A stretch of 64,000 nt of DNA from Clostridiales bacterium. Its GTDB lineage: Bacteria; Bacillota; Clostridia; Oscillospirales; Oscillospiraceae. This document shows, one piece after another, positions 33,305-40,111 of this stretch. Position 1 is the stretch's first letter; each line of letters starts with the position of its first letter. The notes beneath the pieces were generated by a model, which saw nothing but the letters and a program-made list of their open reading frames with translations, was not told the origin of the DNA and made no database searches. The position numbers and the translations under genes were made by a program. The stretch lies in the NCBI GenBank assembly GCA_004553625.1, contig SFKX01000006.1:62001-126000 (forward strand), in the 5' to 3' direction.

Positions 33305-33361
33305 TGGGAGAGCGTTCGGTTCACATCCGAGAGGTCGAGAGTTCAAGACTCTTCAGGTCCA
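33305..33361 (+). pseudogene. tRNA-Ala 3' fragment, probable attachment-site copy
   Basis: These 57 bases match the 3' part of the tRNA-Ala gene at 17056-17112 with three substitutions: anticodon CGC becomes CAC, and two changes lie in the T arm (TTCGAGTCTC becomes TTCAAGACTC). The acceptor 5' strand and most of the D arm are missing, and CCA is incomplete (CCAATA), so no tRNA can form. It directly follows the cut end of the parB remnant and is followed by a strong terminator hairpin. A same-orientation partial tRNA copy is the usual far end of an element integrated into a tRNA gene. Confidence 0.85.
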
Positions 33362-33403
33362 ATAATAAAGCCGACAAGCTTTTAGCTTGCCGGCTTTATT
33401 ATT
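33361..33403. terminator. Strong hairpin, bidirectional terminator
   Basis: AATAATAAAGCCGACAAGCT (33361-33380) pairs with AGCTTGCCGGCTTTATTATT (33384-33403) over 20 bases with one G-U pair and a 3-base loop; the AT-rich outer arms give U tracts in both directions. It may be the original terminator of the tRNA-Ala gene displaced by integration. Confidence 0.8.
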
Positions 33404-33484
33404 TATTGCCCCTTTTCCCGCGGCGTTCATACATGGAGCGGCGGTGCAACATGCCTTGTTAGGTTGCTTTTATGGGCGGACGAA

Positions 33485-34630
33485 TCAGCGCTTGTCAAAG
33501 TTTATGAGTCCGAATCTGAGAGCGTTCATTGACCGGCTGTCCTCAACGTCTATGCCAAAGTTGCTGTGCAGTTTTTTGAGCCTGTAGTTGAGCGTGCTGT
33601 GGTTGATATAAAGCTCGTTAGCCGCAGCGGTCACTCTGTTGCCGGAGGACAGATAGGCGCGCAGGGTGGCCAGATATTCGGTGCCAAAGGTCTGGTCGTA
33701 GTCCGATATCTGCACGAGCTTTTGCAGCAGAAAGACGTCCATGCCCAACTCAGCGTTTATCCGCTCAAAAAAGAGCCCGCAATAGTGCTCTCCAGCGTAG
33801 ACGATATCGGTATCGGACTTCGCCATATCCAGGCAGGCGAGGGCCTGGCGGATGTAGAAATCCCTGTCGGAAAGGCTGTCAAAGCAGTCAGAGACGCCGC
33901 ACTGGAGTTTATGCCGCTGGGCAAATGTTGAGAGTTCTTTTCGAACGGGGGAGGGGAGTGAGCGGCCGTCCGGCTTGAGCGAGTGCAGGAACATGAGTAT
34001 GACGTTCTCGCGGATTATGTGCAGCGCATTGTGAAAGAAACGGCCCAAATCTCTCTCCGCATTTCGCAGCTGACGTATCTGACGAGACGGACTGAGAAAG
34101 GCGCAGAACACATAGCCGCTGCGCAGCTTTTCAGCTATCCCTGCGTCAGATGTGATGTCAAAGCCCGTGTTCGAGCTGAATACAGCTCCGGTGAGCCAAA
34201 GACTCTCATAACTGTGGCGCTGAGAGGAGGAGATCTCCGCGTTTATGAAAAAGGCGCAGAATTTTGAAAGCCTGACCGAGAGCGAGTGCAGCTCCTCGCG
34301 CGAGAGTGCGCCGTCACGGGCGTATACCACTATTATACCGAGTTGTACCCCGTCGCGGATTATGGGGCTCACGCAGCATCGACGGCCTTCAGGGTCCACG
34401 GAAAAATACTCGGAGCGCAGCCCCGCTTCGGTACCCGAACTGCTTGCAAAGGCGTTTTCAAAGCTGCCTGGCAACCGGGCGCGGGCATTTGACAGCAGTG
34501 GCTGAAGGTCAAGCGAGTAGAGCCCCAGCTCAAGGCCAAGTGCGTCTTCAAGCTCTGATATGATCTGAGTGAGCTGGCGTCCGCTGTGCAGGCCGTCAAG
34601 CAGCAGACTGTCAATGGAGGGCTTATCCAA
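33485..34630 (-). CDS. PucR-family helix-turn-helix regulator
   Basis: The 381-residue regulator has an N-terminal GAF-like sensing region (about 20-130, RRCCVSPIIRDGVQLGIIVV), a middle domain, and a C-terminal PucR-type HTH (about 320-375: LRAYLSSGNRVTAAANELYI, then HSTLNYRLKKLHSNFGIDVE). It overlaps the upstream gene of the same family by 8 bases, and the pair diverges from the enoate reductase operon, so control of that operon is likely. PucR proteins usually activate catabolic genes when a substrate is present. It ends about 80 bases from the strong hairpin at 33361. Confidence 0.85.
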   Translation of the reverse strand: MDKPSIDSLLLDGLHSGRQLTQIISELEDALGLELGLYSLDLQPLLSNARARLPGSFENAFASSSGTEAGLRSEYFSVDPEGRRCCVSPIIRDGVQLGIIVVYARDGALSREELHSLSVRLSKFCAFFINAEISSSQRHSYESLWLTGAVFSSNTGFDITSDAGIAEKLRSGYVFCAFLSPSRQIRQLRNAERDLGRFFHNALHIIRENVILMFLHSLKPDGRSLPSPVRKELSTFAQRHKLQCGVSDCFDSLSDRDFYIRQALACLDMAKSDTDIVYAGEHYCGLFFERINAELGMDVFLLQKLVQISDYDQTFGTEYLATLRAYLSSGNRVTAAANELYINHSTLNYRLKKLHSNFGIDVEDSRSMNALRFGLINFDKR

Positions 34631-35843
34631 GCTCGCTCACCTCCTCCAGACGGCTGACAAGGCGGTACAGCGTAGTCTCCAGCAGCAGTGCATCCATCTG
34701 AGCGCCGCTGCCGGGGTCCAGACCCAAAGTCTCTGCTATGCGCCCGATTCTGTACGCTACGGTGTTTTTGTGTACTCCCATGGCCTGGGCTGTCCTGAGA
34801 CTGTCAAAGCCGTTTTTGCAATAGGCCTCGAGTGTGGAGATATATTCGGGGTGCTTTTTGGGAAACATGTCGATGAGCATGGAGATGTTTTTGAGGTAGT
34901 AGCGTGCCTCCTCACCGCAGCTTCGCACAAGGGCGAGACAGAGCGCCTCGGGGTAACAATCGGTGAAGCAAGAGACGCCCGGACCTCTGCCCATGACGCG
35001 CCTGACATCCGCACTTAACCTGGCCTGAAAGATGCCGGTCCCTACGGAGTCGAGCGAGTTAAAGAGGTCGGAGAACCCGATGCAGCAGGAGTATCTCTCG
35101 CTCAGCCGGACCATTACGAGCTGATTTGGAATTTCGCTGCTGAGCGGGTCAAGAGAGCTGAACAACAGGCGGATATCGCCATCGGTATCTATGGCTGCGG
35201 TACAGCCGCGCCGACTATTGATGCGGCTTTTAACATAGTTGCGCGTCGCTTCGCCCATGCTGCCCGCGCGAATTACGGCAAACATATAGGGAGCGCGCCT
35301 CCGGTTCGAAAAGGCTGAGAACAGAGCCTCAGAAACGGGGTGCCCCAGGAGCAGACTTTCACCCGCTTCCTGCTCGGAGGCGGGGATATTTTTTGCCGTG
35401 ATGGCTATGGTACGGCATATGAGGTCGTTAAGCTCCAGCACCTCGTCCATATAAGCATCCTCCACCACCGTGGCGATGTAGGCATAGAGCTTGTTGTCCA
35501 CGAACACGGGGCCGAAGGCGGTTTTGTACTCGGCCACGCCGGCGGTATCGACTATGAGCGAAGCGCGGTTCGTCAGTATCTGCTCTTCAAGCGCCAGGAA
35601 ATCGTGAGAGAGGACGTGCTCCTCGGAGAAGATGCCGAGCGTAGCCAGCTGCTCCCAGCCCTGAATATAGAAAGGCCTTGGAAAACTGTAGGCAAGAATG
35701 TTGAAGGAGATGTCGAAAGCTATCACTGGCAGCCTTGTTTGCTGATAGACCCTCGCTAAGAGCTCGCCAATGCTTCCGCCCTCCAGGATATTGTCCAGGA
35801 GAAAGGTGCTGAGCGCTTCCAAATCAAGATGCCTCAAGTTCAC
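34623..35843 (-). CDS. PucR-family helix-turn-helix regulator, first of a pair
   Basis: The 406-residue regulator starts with a sensing domain (LPVIAFDISFNILAYSFPRP, SLIVDTAGVAEYKTAFGPVF) and ends with a PucR-type HTH (CKNGFDSLRTAQAMGVHKNT, then VAYRIGRIAETLGLDP). GTG 35843 is chosen: it lies about 20 bases after the transcription start predicted from the promoter at 35871-35899 and has AAAGGA upstream, whereas longer frames begin upstream of that promoter. It overlaps its paralogue downstream by 8 bases. Two related regulators in one transcript may form heteromers or respond to two ligands; that is inference. Confidence 0.85.
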   Translation of the reverse strand: MNLRHLDLEALSTFLLDNILEGGSIGELLARVYQQTRLPVIAFDISFNILAYSFPRPFYIQGWEQLATLGIFSEEHVLSHDFLALEEQILTNRASLIVDTAGVAEYKTAFGPVFVDNKLYAYIATVVEDAYMDEVLELNDLICRTIAITAKNIPASEQEAGESLLLGHPVSEALFSAFSNRRRAPYMFAVIRAGSMGEATRNYVKSRINSRRGCTAAIDTDGDIRLLFSSLDPLSSEIPNQLVMVRLSERYSCCIGFSDLFNSLDSVGTGIFQARLSADVRRVMGRGPGVSCFTDCYPEALCLALVRSCGEEARYYLKNISMLIDMFPKKHPEYISTLEAYCKNGFDSLRTAQAMGVHKNTVAYRIGRIAETLGLDPGSGAQMDALLLETTLYRLVSRLEEVSELG

Positions 35844-35870
35844 GCATCCTTTCAACAGTGAGTTTGGTAG

Positions 35871-35899
35871 ATTATAGCCCTTGCGGCAGAGACTGTCAA
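35871..35899 (-). promoter_or_regulatory. Consensus promoter of the PucR-type regulator pair
   Basis: On the minus strand TTGACA (35899-35894) and TATAAT (35876-35871), both perfect, are separated by 17 bases. The predicted start is about 20 bases before GTG 35843. It excludes the longer upstream starts for this gene. Confidence 0.9.
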
Positions 35900-35988
35900 C
35901 GGCGTGAGAAAATTTTTGTGCAATCGGTTGAAAATGCATCGTCAAAACCACGGGCGGGCTAATGAACTTCGTCTGTGCTTGTGTTATT

Positions 35989-36010
35989 TTGTTTGTGCAT
36001 AAACAAACAA
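35989..36010. promoter_or_regulatory. Inverted repeat, candidate operator of the reductase operon
   Basis: TTGTTTGT (35989-35996) and ACAAACAA (36003-36010) are perfect complements around GCATAA. The element lies 39 bases before ATG 36049 and about 90 bases from the divergent regulator promoter, a fitting place for PucR-type control. Confidence 0.45.
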
Positions 36011-36048
36011 TGCTCCGGAGATGTTCAGATTATAAGAGGAGGAGACGC

Positions 36049-38001
36049 ATGAACTTGGACATGTATAAGGCGCTGTGGGAGCCCATCGAGATCAACGGCG
36101 TGGTGATCAAAAACCGCATCAGCATGTCGCCAATGGGTACTTTTGCCTATGACCAAGATGGTACCGACAGCGAGCAGGGCCTGCGCTATTTTGAGGAGCG
36201 GGCCAAGGGAGGGATAGGCCTTCTGCACACCGGTTCAGCCTACATCAACACCCGTTTGGCCCAGGGCAGCCCCAGTATACATGTGGACAACATCCACTGC
36301 ATACCCAAGGCGACAGTGCTTGTAGAGCGCGCGCACAGGTGGGGTGCGAAGTTCTTCCTGCAGCTCAGCCCGGGTACAGGCCGAAACAGCAAGCTCGACC
36401 TCGGCAACCCTGAGCCGCCCGTGTCTGCTTCTGCGGTCCCGGCGCATTTTGACCACAATGTCATATGCCGCGCGATGACCCGAGATGAGATAAAGGGCGC
36501 GATGAACGACTTCAAAGTGGCCGCCGAGTTTGCCAAAAGAGCGGGATTCGACGGCGTCCAGATTCACGCGCATGCCGGTTATCTCATAGATCAGTTTTTG
36601 TCTGAAGTGTGGAATAAGCGCGATGATGAATACGGCGGAAGCTTTGAAAACCGCTGCCGTTTTGCGCTTGAGGCCGTGGATGCCATCAGAAGCGTGGTAG
36701 GACCGAAGTACCCGATAACCTTCCGTATTTCTCTCGACCACCGCTTTGCCGGAGGCAGGACCCTGGAGGAGAGCATGAAGATCCTCGACGTGCTCGATAA
36801 GTCCGGCATAGACGCCTTCGACGTGGACGCGGGCAGCTACGACACCGAGGATTATATCTTCCCCAGCCGCTACAACGGCGACGCCTGCATGGCCTATGTC
36901 TGCAAAGAGGCCCGCAAGCACCTGAGCAAGCCTATCATCAACGCCGGCAACCACTCGATGGAGAGCGCCGCGCAGCTGCTGCTCAGCGGGGACGCAGACA
37001 TGGTCCAGTTTGGCCGCCAGTCCATAGCCGACCCACAGTTTGCAAACAAGCTCAAGCTCGGCAGGCGTGAGGAGATAAGGCCGTGTATCATCTGCAATGA
37101 GGAGTGCATAGGCCGCATTTTCGGGCGCCGCACTCAGCTCTCCTGCACCGTGAACCCCGCCGCGGGCTTTGAAGAGAGCATGGAGGTCACCAAGCTCGAA
37201 AAGCCGCAGAAGGTCGTCGTTATCGGCGCCGGACCCGGCGGCATGGAGGCCGCCCGCTGCGCCGCAGAGCGCGGCTGCTCCGTCACCCTCTACGACAAGG
37301 GCTCCGAGCTGGGCGGTACCTTCAAGGTAATAGCTACTGGAGACTTTAAGCACCGCATCCGCGAGCTCATCGCCTGGTATGAGCTGCAGATCAAAAAGCT
37401 CGGCGTCAAGGTCGTGCTCAACACTGAGATAACGGGCAGCGAGCCCGAGCTGGCCGAGGCCGATGCCATCTTTGTCGCAACCGGTTCTCTGCCGCTCATC
37501 CCGCCCATCCCCGGTATGGACGACCCGAAGGTCATTGACGTCTATGACGTGCACAAGAACGGCCTGCCGGAGGGTAAGAACGTCGTCATCTGCGGCGGCG
37601 GCCTTTCCGCCTGCGACACCGCGCTCGAGTACGCGCCCGAGGGCAGGAACATCACCATCGTAGAGATGCGCTCCAAGATCGGCGCCGACGTCATGTATAT
37701 AAACGCCATCAGCATAAACCGCCTGCTCAAGCAGTACGGCGTGACCTGCCTGACCGACACCCGCGTGGTAGGAGTGAATGAGGAGGGCGTGCAGGTGGAG
37801 ACGCAGGACGGCAGCCGCGTCCTGCCTGCGGACGTGGTCGTAGGCGCATTCGGGCGCAAGCGCAATATGGGCCTCGCGGACGCCGTGCTCCACGCCTATC
37901 CGACAAAGACCACCATCATAGGCGACTGCATGGAGCCGGCCAAGGCTGGTAACGCCATACGCGAGGGCTTCTATGCGGCAATGTCGCTGCAGGACTTTTG
38001 A
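36049..38001 (+). CDS. FAD/FMN/Fe-S enoate reductase (FadH/BaiCD/BaiH-like)
   Basis: This 650-residue flavoenzyme of the 2,4-dienoyl-CoA reductase/old yellow enzyme group reduces an activated C=C bond with NAD(P)H. The N-terminal FMN TIM barrel (about 1-340) includes the proton-transfer region IHAHAGYLIDQFLS (172-185, Tyr178). A four-cysteine iron-sulfur motif follows at 346, 349, 353 and 366 (CIICNEECIG...C). Then come the FAD-binding GAGPGGMEAARCAAERG (about 393) and NAD-binding CGGGLSACDTALEYA folds. ATG 36049 has AGAGGAGGAG upstream; the longer frame lacks support. It heads an operon with DUF3237, two SDRs and a permease. Relatives reduce bile-acid, fatty-acid or cinnamate-type substrates; the substrate here is unknown. 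Confidence 0.92.
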   Translation: MNLDMYKALWEPIEINGVVIKNRISMSPMGTFAYDQDGTDSEQGLRYFEERAKGGIGLLHTGSAYINTRLAQGSPSIHVDNIHCIPKATVLVERAHRWGAKFFLQLSPGTGRNSKLDLGNPEPPVSASAVPAHFDHNVICRAMTRDEIKGAMNDFKVAAEFAKRAGFDGVQIHAHAGYLIDQFLSEVWNKRDDEYGGSFENRCRFALEAVDAIRSVVGPKYPITFRISLDHRFAGGRTLEESMKILDVLDKSGIDAFDVDAGSYDTEDYIFPSRYNGDACMAYVCKEARKHLSKPIINAGNHSMESAAQLLLSGDADMVQFGRQSIADPQFANKLKLGRREEIRPCIICNEECIGRIFGRRTQLSCTVNPAAGFEESMEVTKLEKPQKVVVIGAGPGGMEAARCAAERGCSVTLYDKGSELGGTFKVIATGDFKHRIRELIAWYELQIKKLGVKVVLNTEITGSEPELAEADAIFVATGSLPLIPPIPGMDDPKVIDVYDVHKNGLPEGKNVVICGGGLSACDTALEYAPEGRNITIVEMRSKIGADVMYINAISINRLLKQYGVTCLTDTRVVGVNEEGVQVETQDGSRVLPADVVVGAFGRKRNMGLADAVLHAYPTKTTIIGDCMEPAKAGNAIREGFYAAMSLQDF

Positions 38002-38018
38002 AGGGGCGGTGGACCGGT

Positions 38019-38501
38019 ATGCTGAATAAATTCGGTTTTGAATATCTGTTTTCCTATTACGCGAACATCGGCGACTTCTATAGGATGCCCAAATCCCCCT
38101 TCGGACTCAGGCAGATTGGATACATCACAGACGGCCGTGTCTGGGGCGACAAGGTCAACGGCGAGCTCGCCCCCGGGGGCGGCGACTGGTGCGTCGTCAG
38201 AACGGACGGCGTCTCCATGCCGGATGTCCGCACCATGATACGCACGGACGACGGCGCGGAGATCTATATGCACTACACGGGCAAGATGGACACCGGCAAA
38301 GGCGGGTTTGAGAACTACTGCAAGGGCATTTTCCCCGACATAAACTACATCTACACTTCCGTTGAATTTGAGACCGAGGCCGAAAACTACCTCTGGCTCA
38401 ACCGCTGCCAGTGCTTCGGCGTGGGCATCGTAGACAGGACCAAGACGCCGCTTATGGTGCAGTACGACGTCTACGCCCTCACCGGGCCGAAGATAGACTG
38501 A
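38019..38501 (+). CDS. DUF3237 family protein
   Basis: This 160-residue single-domain protein belongs to DUF3237, with the family blocks NGELAPGGGDWCVVRTDG, DVRTMIRTDDGAEIYMHYTG, then FETEAENYLWLNRCQCFGVG near the end. Members form small beta-barrels, and no reaction has been assigned to most. ATG 38019 follows the reductase by 17 bases, with GGTGG upstream; the frame from 37998 overlaps the reductase and lacks a site. Linked to an enoate reductase and two dehydrogenases, it may isomerise or hydrate a pathway intermediate; this is a guess from context. Confidence 0.85.
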   Translation: MLNKFGFEYLFSYYANIGDFYRMPKSPFGLRQIGYITDGRVWGDKVNGELAPGGGDWCVVRTDGVSMPDVRTMIRTDDGAEIYMHYTGKMDTGKGGFENYCKGIFPDINYIYTSVEFETEAENYLWLNRCQCFGVGIVDRTKTPLMVQYDVYALTGPKID

Positions 38502-38517
38502 GGGGGCGGGGTGCGAA

Positions 38518-39303
38518 ATGGACCTGAAACTAAAAGACAAGGTAGTGGTCATCACCGCCGGAACGGGAGGCTGCGGCAAGGCTCTTGTGAGGGCTTTCGC
38601 TGAGGAGGGCTGCCGCATTGCGGTGAGTTCGACCTCGCAGGCGAAGCTCGACGCCTTCATTCCCGAGCTGGGCCTTGAGCCCGGGCGCATTATGACCGGA
38701 GTTGTAGACATGCGCGAAGAGGCCGAGGTGAAAGAATTCATTGAGACCGCATACAACCGCTATGGACGTATCGACGCGCTGGTCGTTAACCAGGGCTACG
38801 AGGGCAAGCGCGGCCTGCTCGAGGACGCGGACATGGAAAACTGGATGCAAGTGTTTTTCGTAAACACTTTCGGCGTGCTCTACGCGCTCAAGTATACGGC
38901 TCCTATCATGAAGAGACAGCACAGCGGCGCAATAGTCATCAACTGCTCCCACGGCGCTTATCTTGGTTCGCCCGGACTGAGCCAGTATTCCGCCTCCAAG
39001 CACGCGACCTACGGTCTTGCCAAGTCAGCAACGCTGGAGCTCGCGCCCTACGGAGTGCATGTGAACTGCATTTGCCCCGGCGGCATAGACACCCCCATGA
39101 TTCAGCGCATAGAGGAAATGCAGATGCCTCAGCTTGCTGGCCACGAAGAGCGCATGGCGGCCATGACTGCCGGTACTCCGGACAAGCGCTATTGCCGACC
39201 CGAGGAAGTGGCGTTCATGGCGCTGTATCTCGCCTCGGAGCTTTCCGCACATGTTAACGGTTCTGGTATACGCCTAGACGGCGGAATGGACGCCAGAGAC
39301 TGA
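38518..39303 (+). CDS. SDR-family oxidoreductase 1
   Basis: The 261-residue classical short-chain dehydrogenase has the cofactor loop TAGTGGCGKALVRAF (about residues 14-28), an active-site serine region (VINCSHGAYLG), and catalytic YSASK (about 159-163), followed by ELAPYGVHVNCICPGGIDTP. The usual NNAG structural motif reads VNQG here. The loop residues after the second strand (SSTSQAKLD) would suit NADP as well as NAD. It starts 16 bases after the DUF3237 gene. In the operon it probably oxidises or reduces a hydroxyl/keto group on the same substrate as the enoate reductase. Confidence 0.92.
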   Translation: MDLKLKDKVVVITAGTGGCGKALVRAFAEEGCRIAVSSTSQAKLDAFIPELGLEPGRIMTGVVDMREEAEVKEFIETAYNRYGRIDALVVNQGYEGKRGLLEDADMENWMQVFFVNTFGVLYALKYTAPIMKRQHSGAIVINCSHGAYLGSPGLSQYSASKHATYGLAKSATLELAPYGVHVNCICPGGIDTPMIQRIEEMQMPQLAGHEERMAAMTAGTPDKRYCRPEEVAFMALYLASELSAHVNGSGIRLDGGMDARD

Positions 39304-39325
39304 TGAAAACAGGGGAGGAGAGAAA

Positions 39326-40084
39326 ATGTTTGACTTACATGGTCAGGTAGCGGCCGTGACGGGCGCTTCCGCGGGCCTGGGCAGACAATTTGCCATGGCC
39401 CTGGCCAGGCAGGGCGCGAATCTCGTGCTCATGAGCCGCCGAAAGGAGAAGCAGGACGCTGTCGCCGAAGAGATCATACGGCAGACGGGCGTTGAGGTCC
39501 TTTCCCTCTGCTGTGACGTGACGATACCCTCAGATGTGGAAAACGCCGTAAATGCAGCGATTGAACGCTTTGGACATGTGGATATACTAGTAAATAACGC
39601 CGGACGAGGTTATCCCAGCCCGCTCGAGAACTATCCTCTTGAGGGCTGGCGAACGGTGACGGCCGTAGACCTCGACGCTGTCATGATGTGTACGAGGGAC
39701 TTTGGCAGGCACATGCTTGAGCGCGGCTATGGGCGCATAATAAACATATCATCCGTCATGGGCGCCGGTGGGCTGCAGGAGATACATGTTGCTGCCTACC
39801 ACGCCTGCAAGGGTGCGGTGATAAACTTCACCAGGGCCGCTGCGGCGGAATGGGCTGAGCGGGGCGTCACCGTAAACTGCATCCTGCCGGGTTTCTTTGA
39901 GTCCGAATCCAATTCGCCTGAGCGCATGGAACGGATGGGCGGCTGGATAAGGAGCCATACCCCTATGAGAAGGCCGGGCGCACCCGGCGAACTTGACTCT
40001 ACTCTGCTCTTCCTGGCGGCGCCTGAGTCCTCATACGTCACGGGCATCTCGGTGCCGTGTGACGGCGGATGGACCTGCGTCTGA
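39326..40084 (+). CDS. SDR-family oxidoreductase 2
   Basis: The 252-residue classical short-chain dehydrogenase has the cofactor motif TGASAGLGRQFAMAL (about 12-26), an Arg-rich MSRRKEKQ after strand 2 that favours NADP(H), the NNAGRGYP structural motif, ISSVMGAGG with the catalytic serine, and YHACK as the Tyr-Lys pair. Its ribosome site GGGGAGGAG is strong. It is quite different from the adjacent SDR, so the two probably act at different positions of the substrate or in opposite directions, as in hydroxysteroid epimerisation by paired dehydrogenases. That parallel is only suggestive. Confidence 0.92.
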   Translation: MFDLHGQVAAVTGASAGLGRQFAMALARQGANLVLMSRRKEKQDAVAEEIIRQTGVEVLSLCCDVTIPSDVENAVNAAIERFGHVDILVNNAGRGYPSPLENYPLEGWRTVTAVDLDAVMMCTRDFGRHMLERGYGRIINISSVMGAGGLQEIHVAAYHACKGAVINFTRAAAAEWAERGVTVNCILPGFFESESNSPERMERMGGWIRSHTPMRRPGAPGELDSTLLFLAAPESSYVTGISVPCDGGWTCV

Positions 40085-40111
40085 GAAATGATTTAGAAAA
40101 GGTGTATTGAT

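Noticed and set aside
33305-33361. A functional tRNA gene
   Set aside because: Only the 3' 57 nucleotides are present; the acceptor 5' strand and most of the D arm are missing and CCA is incomplete.
36235-37893. Long antisense open frame of 552 codons opposite the enoate reductase
   Set aside because: It mirrors a clearly coding gene in high-GC DNA, has no ribosome site or recognisable domain, and its composition (His/Ala/Gly/Val-rich) is that of a shadow frame. The same holds for long antisense frames at 56215-57912, 60008-61693 and 54343-55749.
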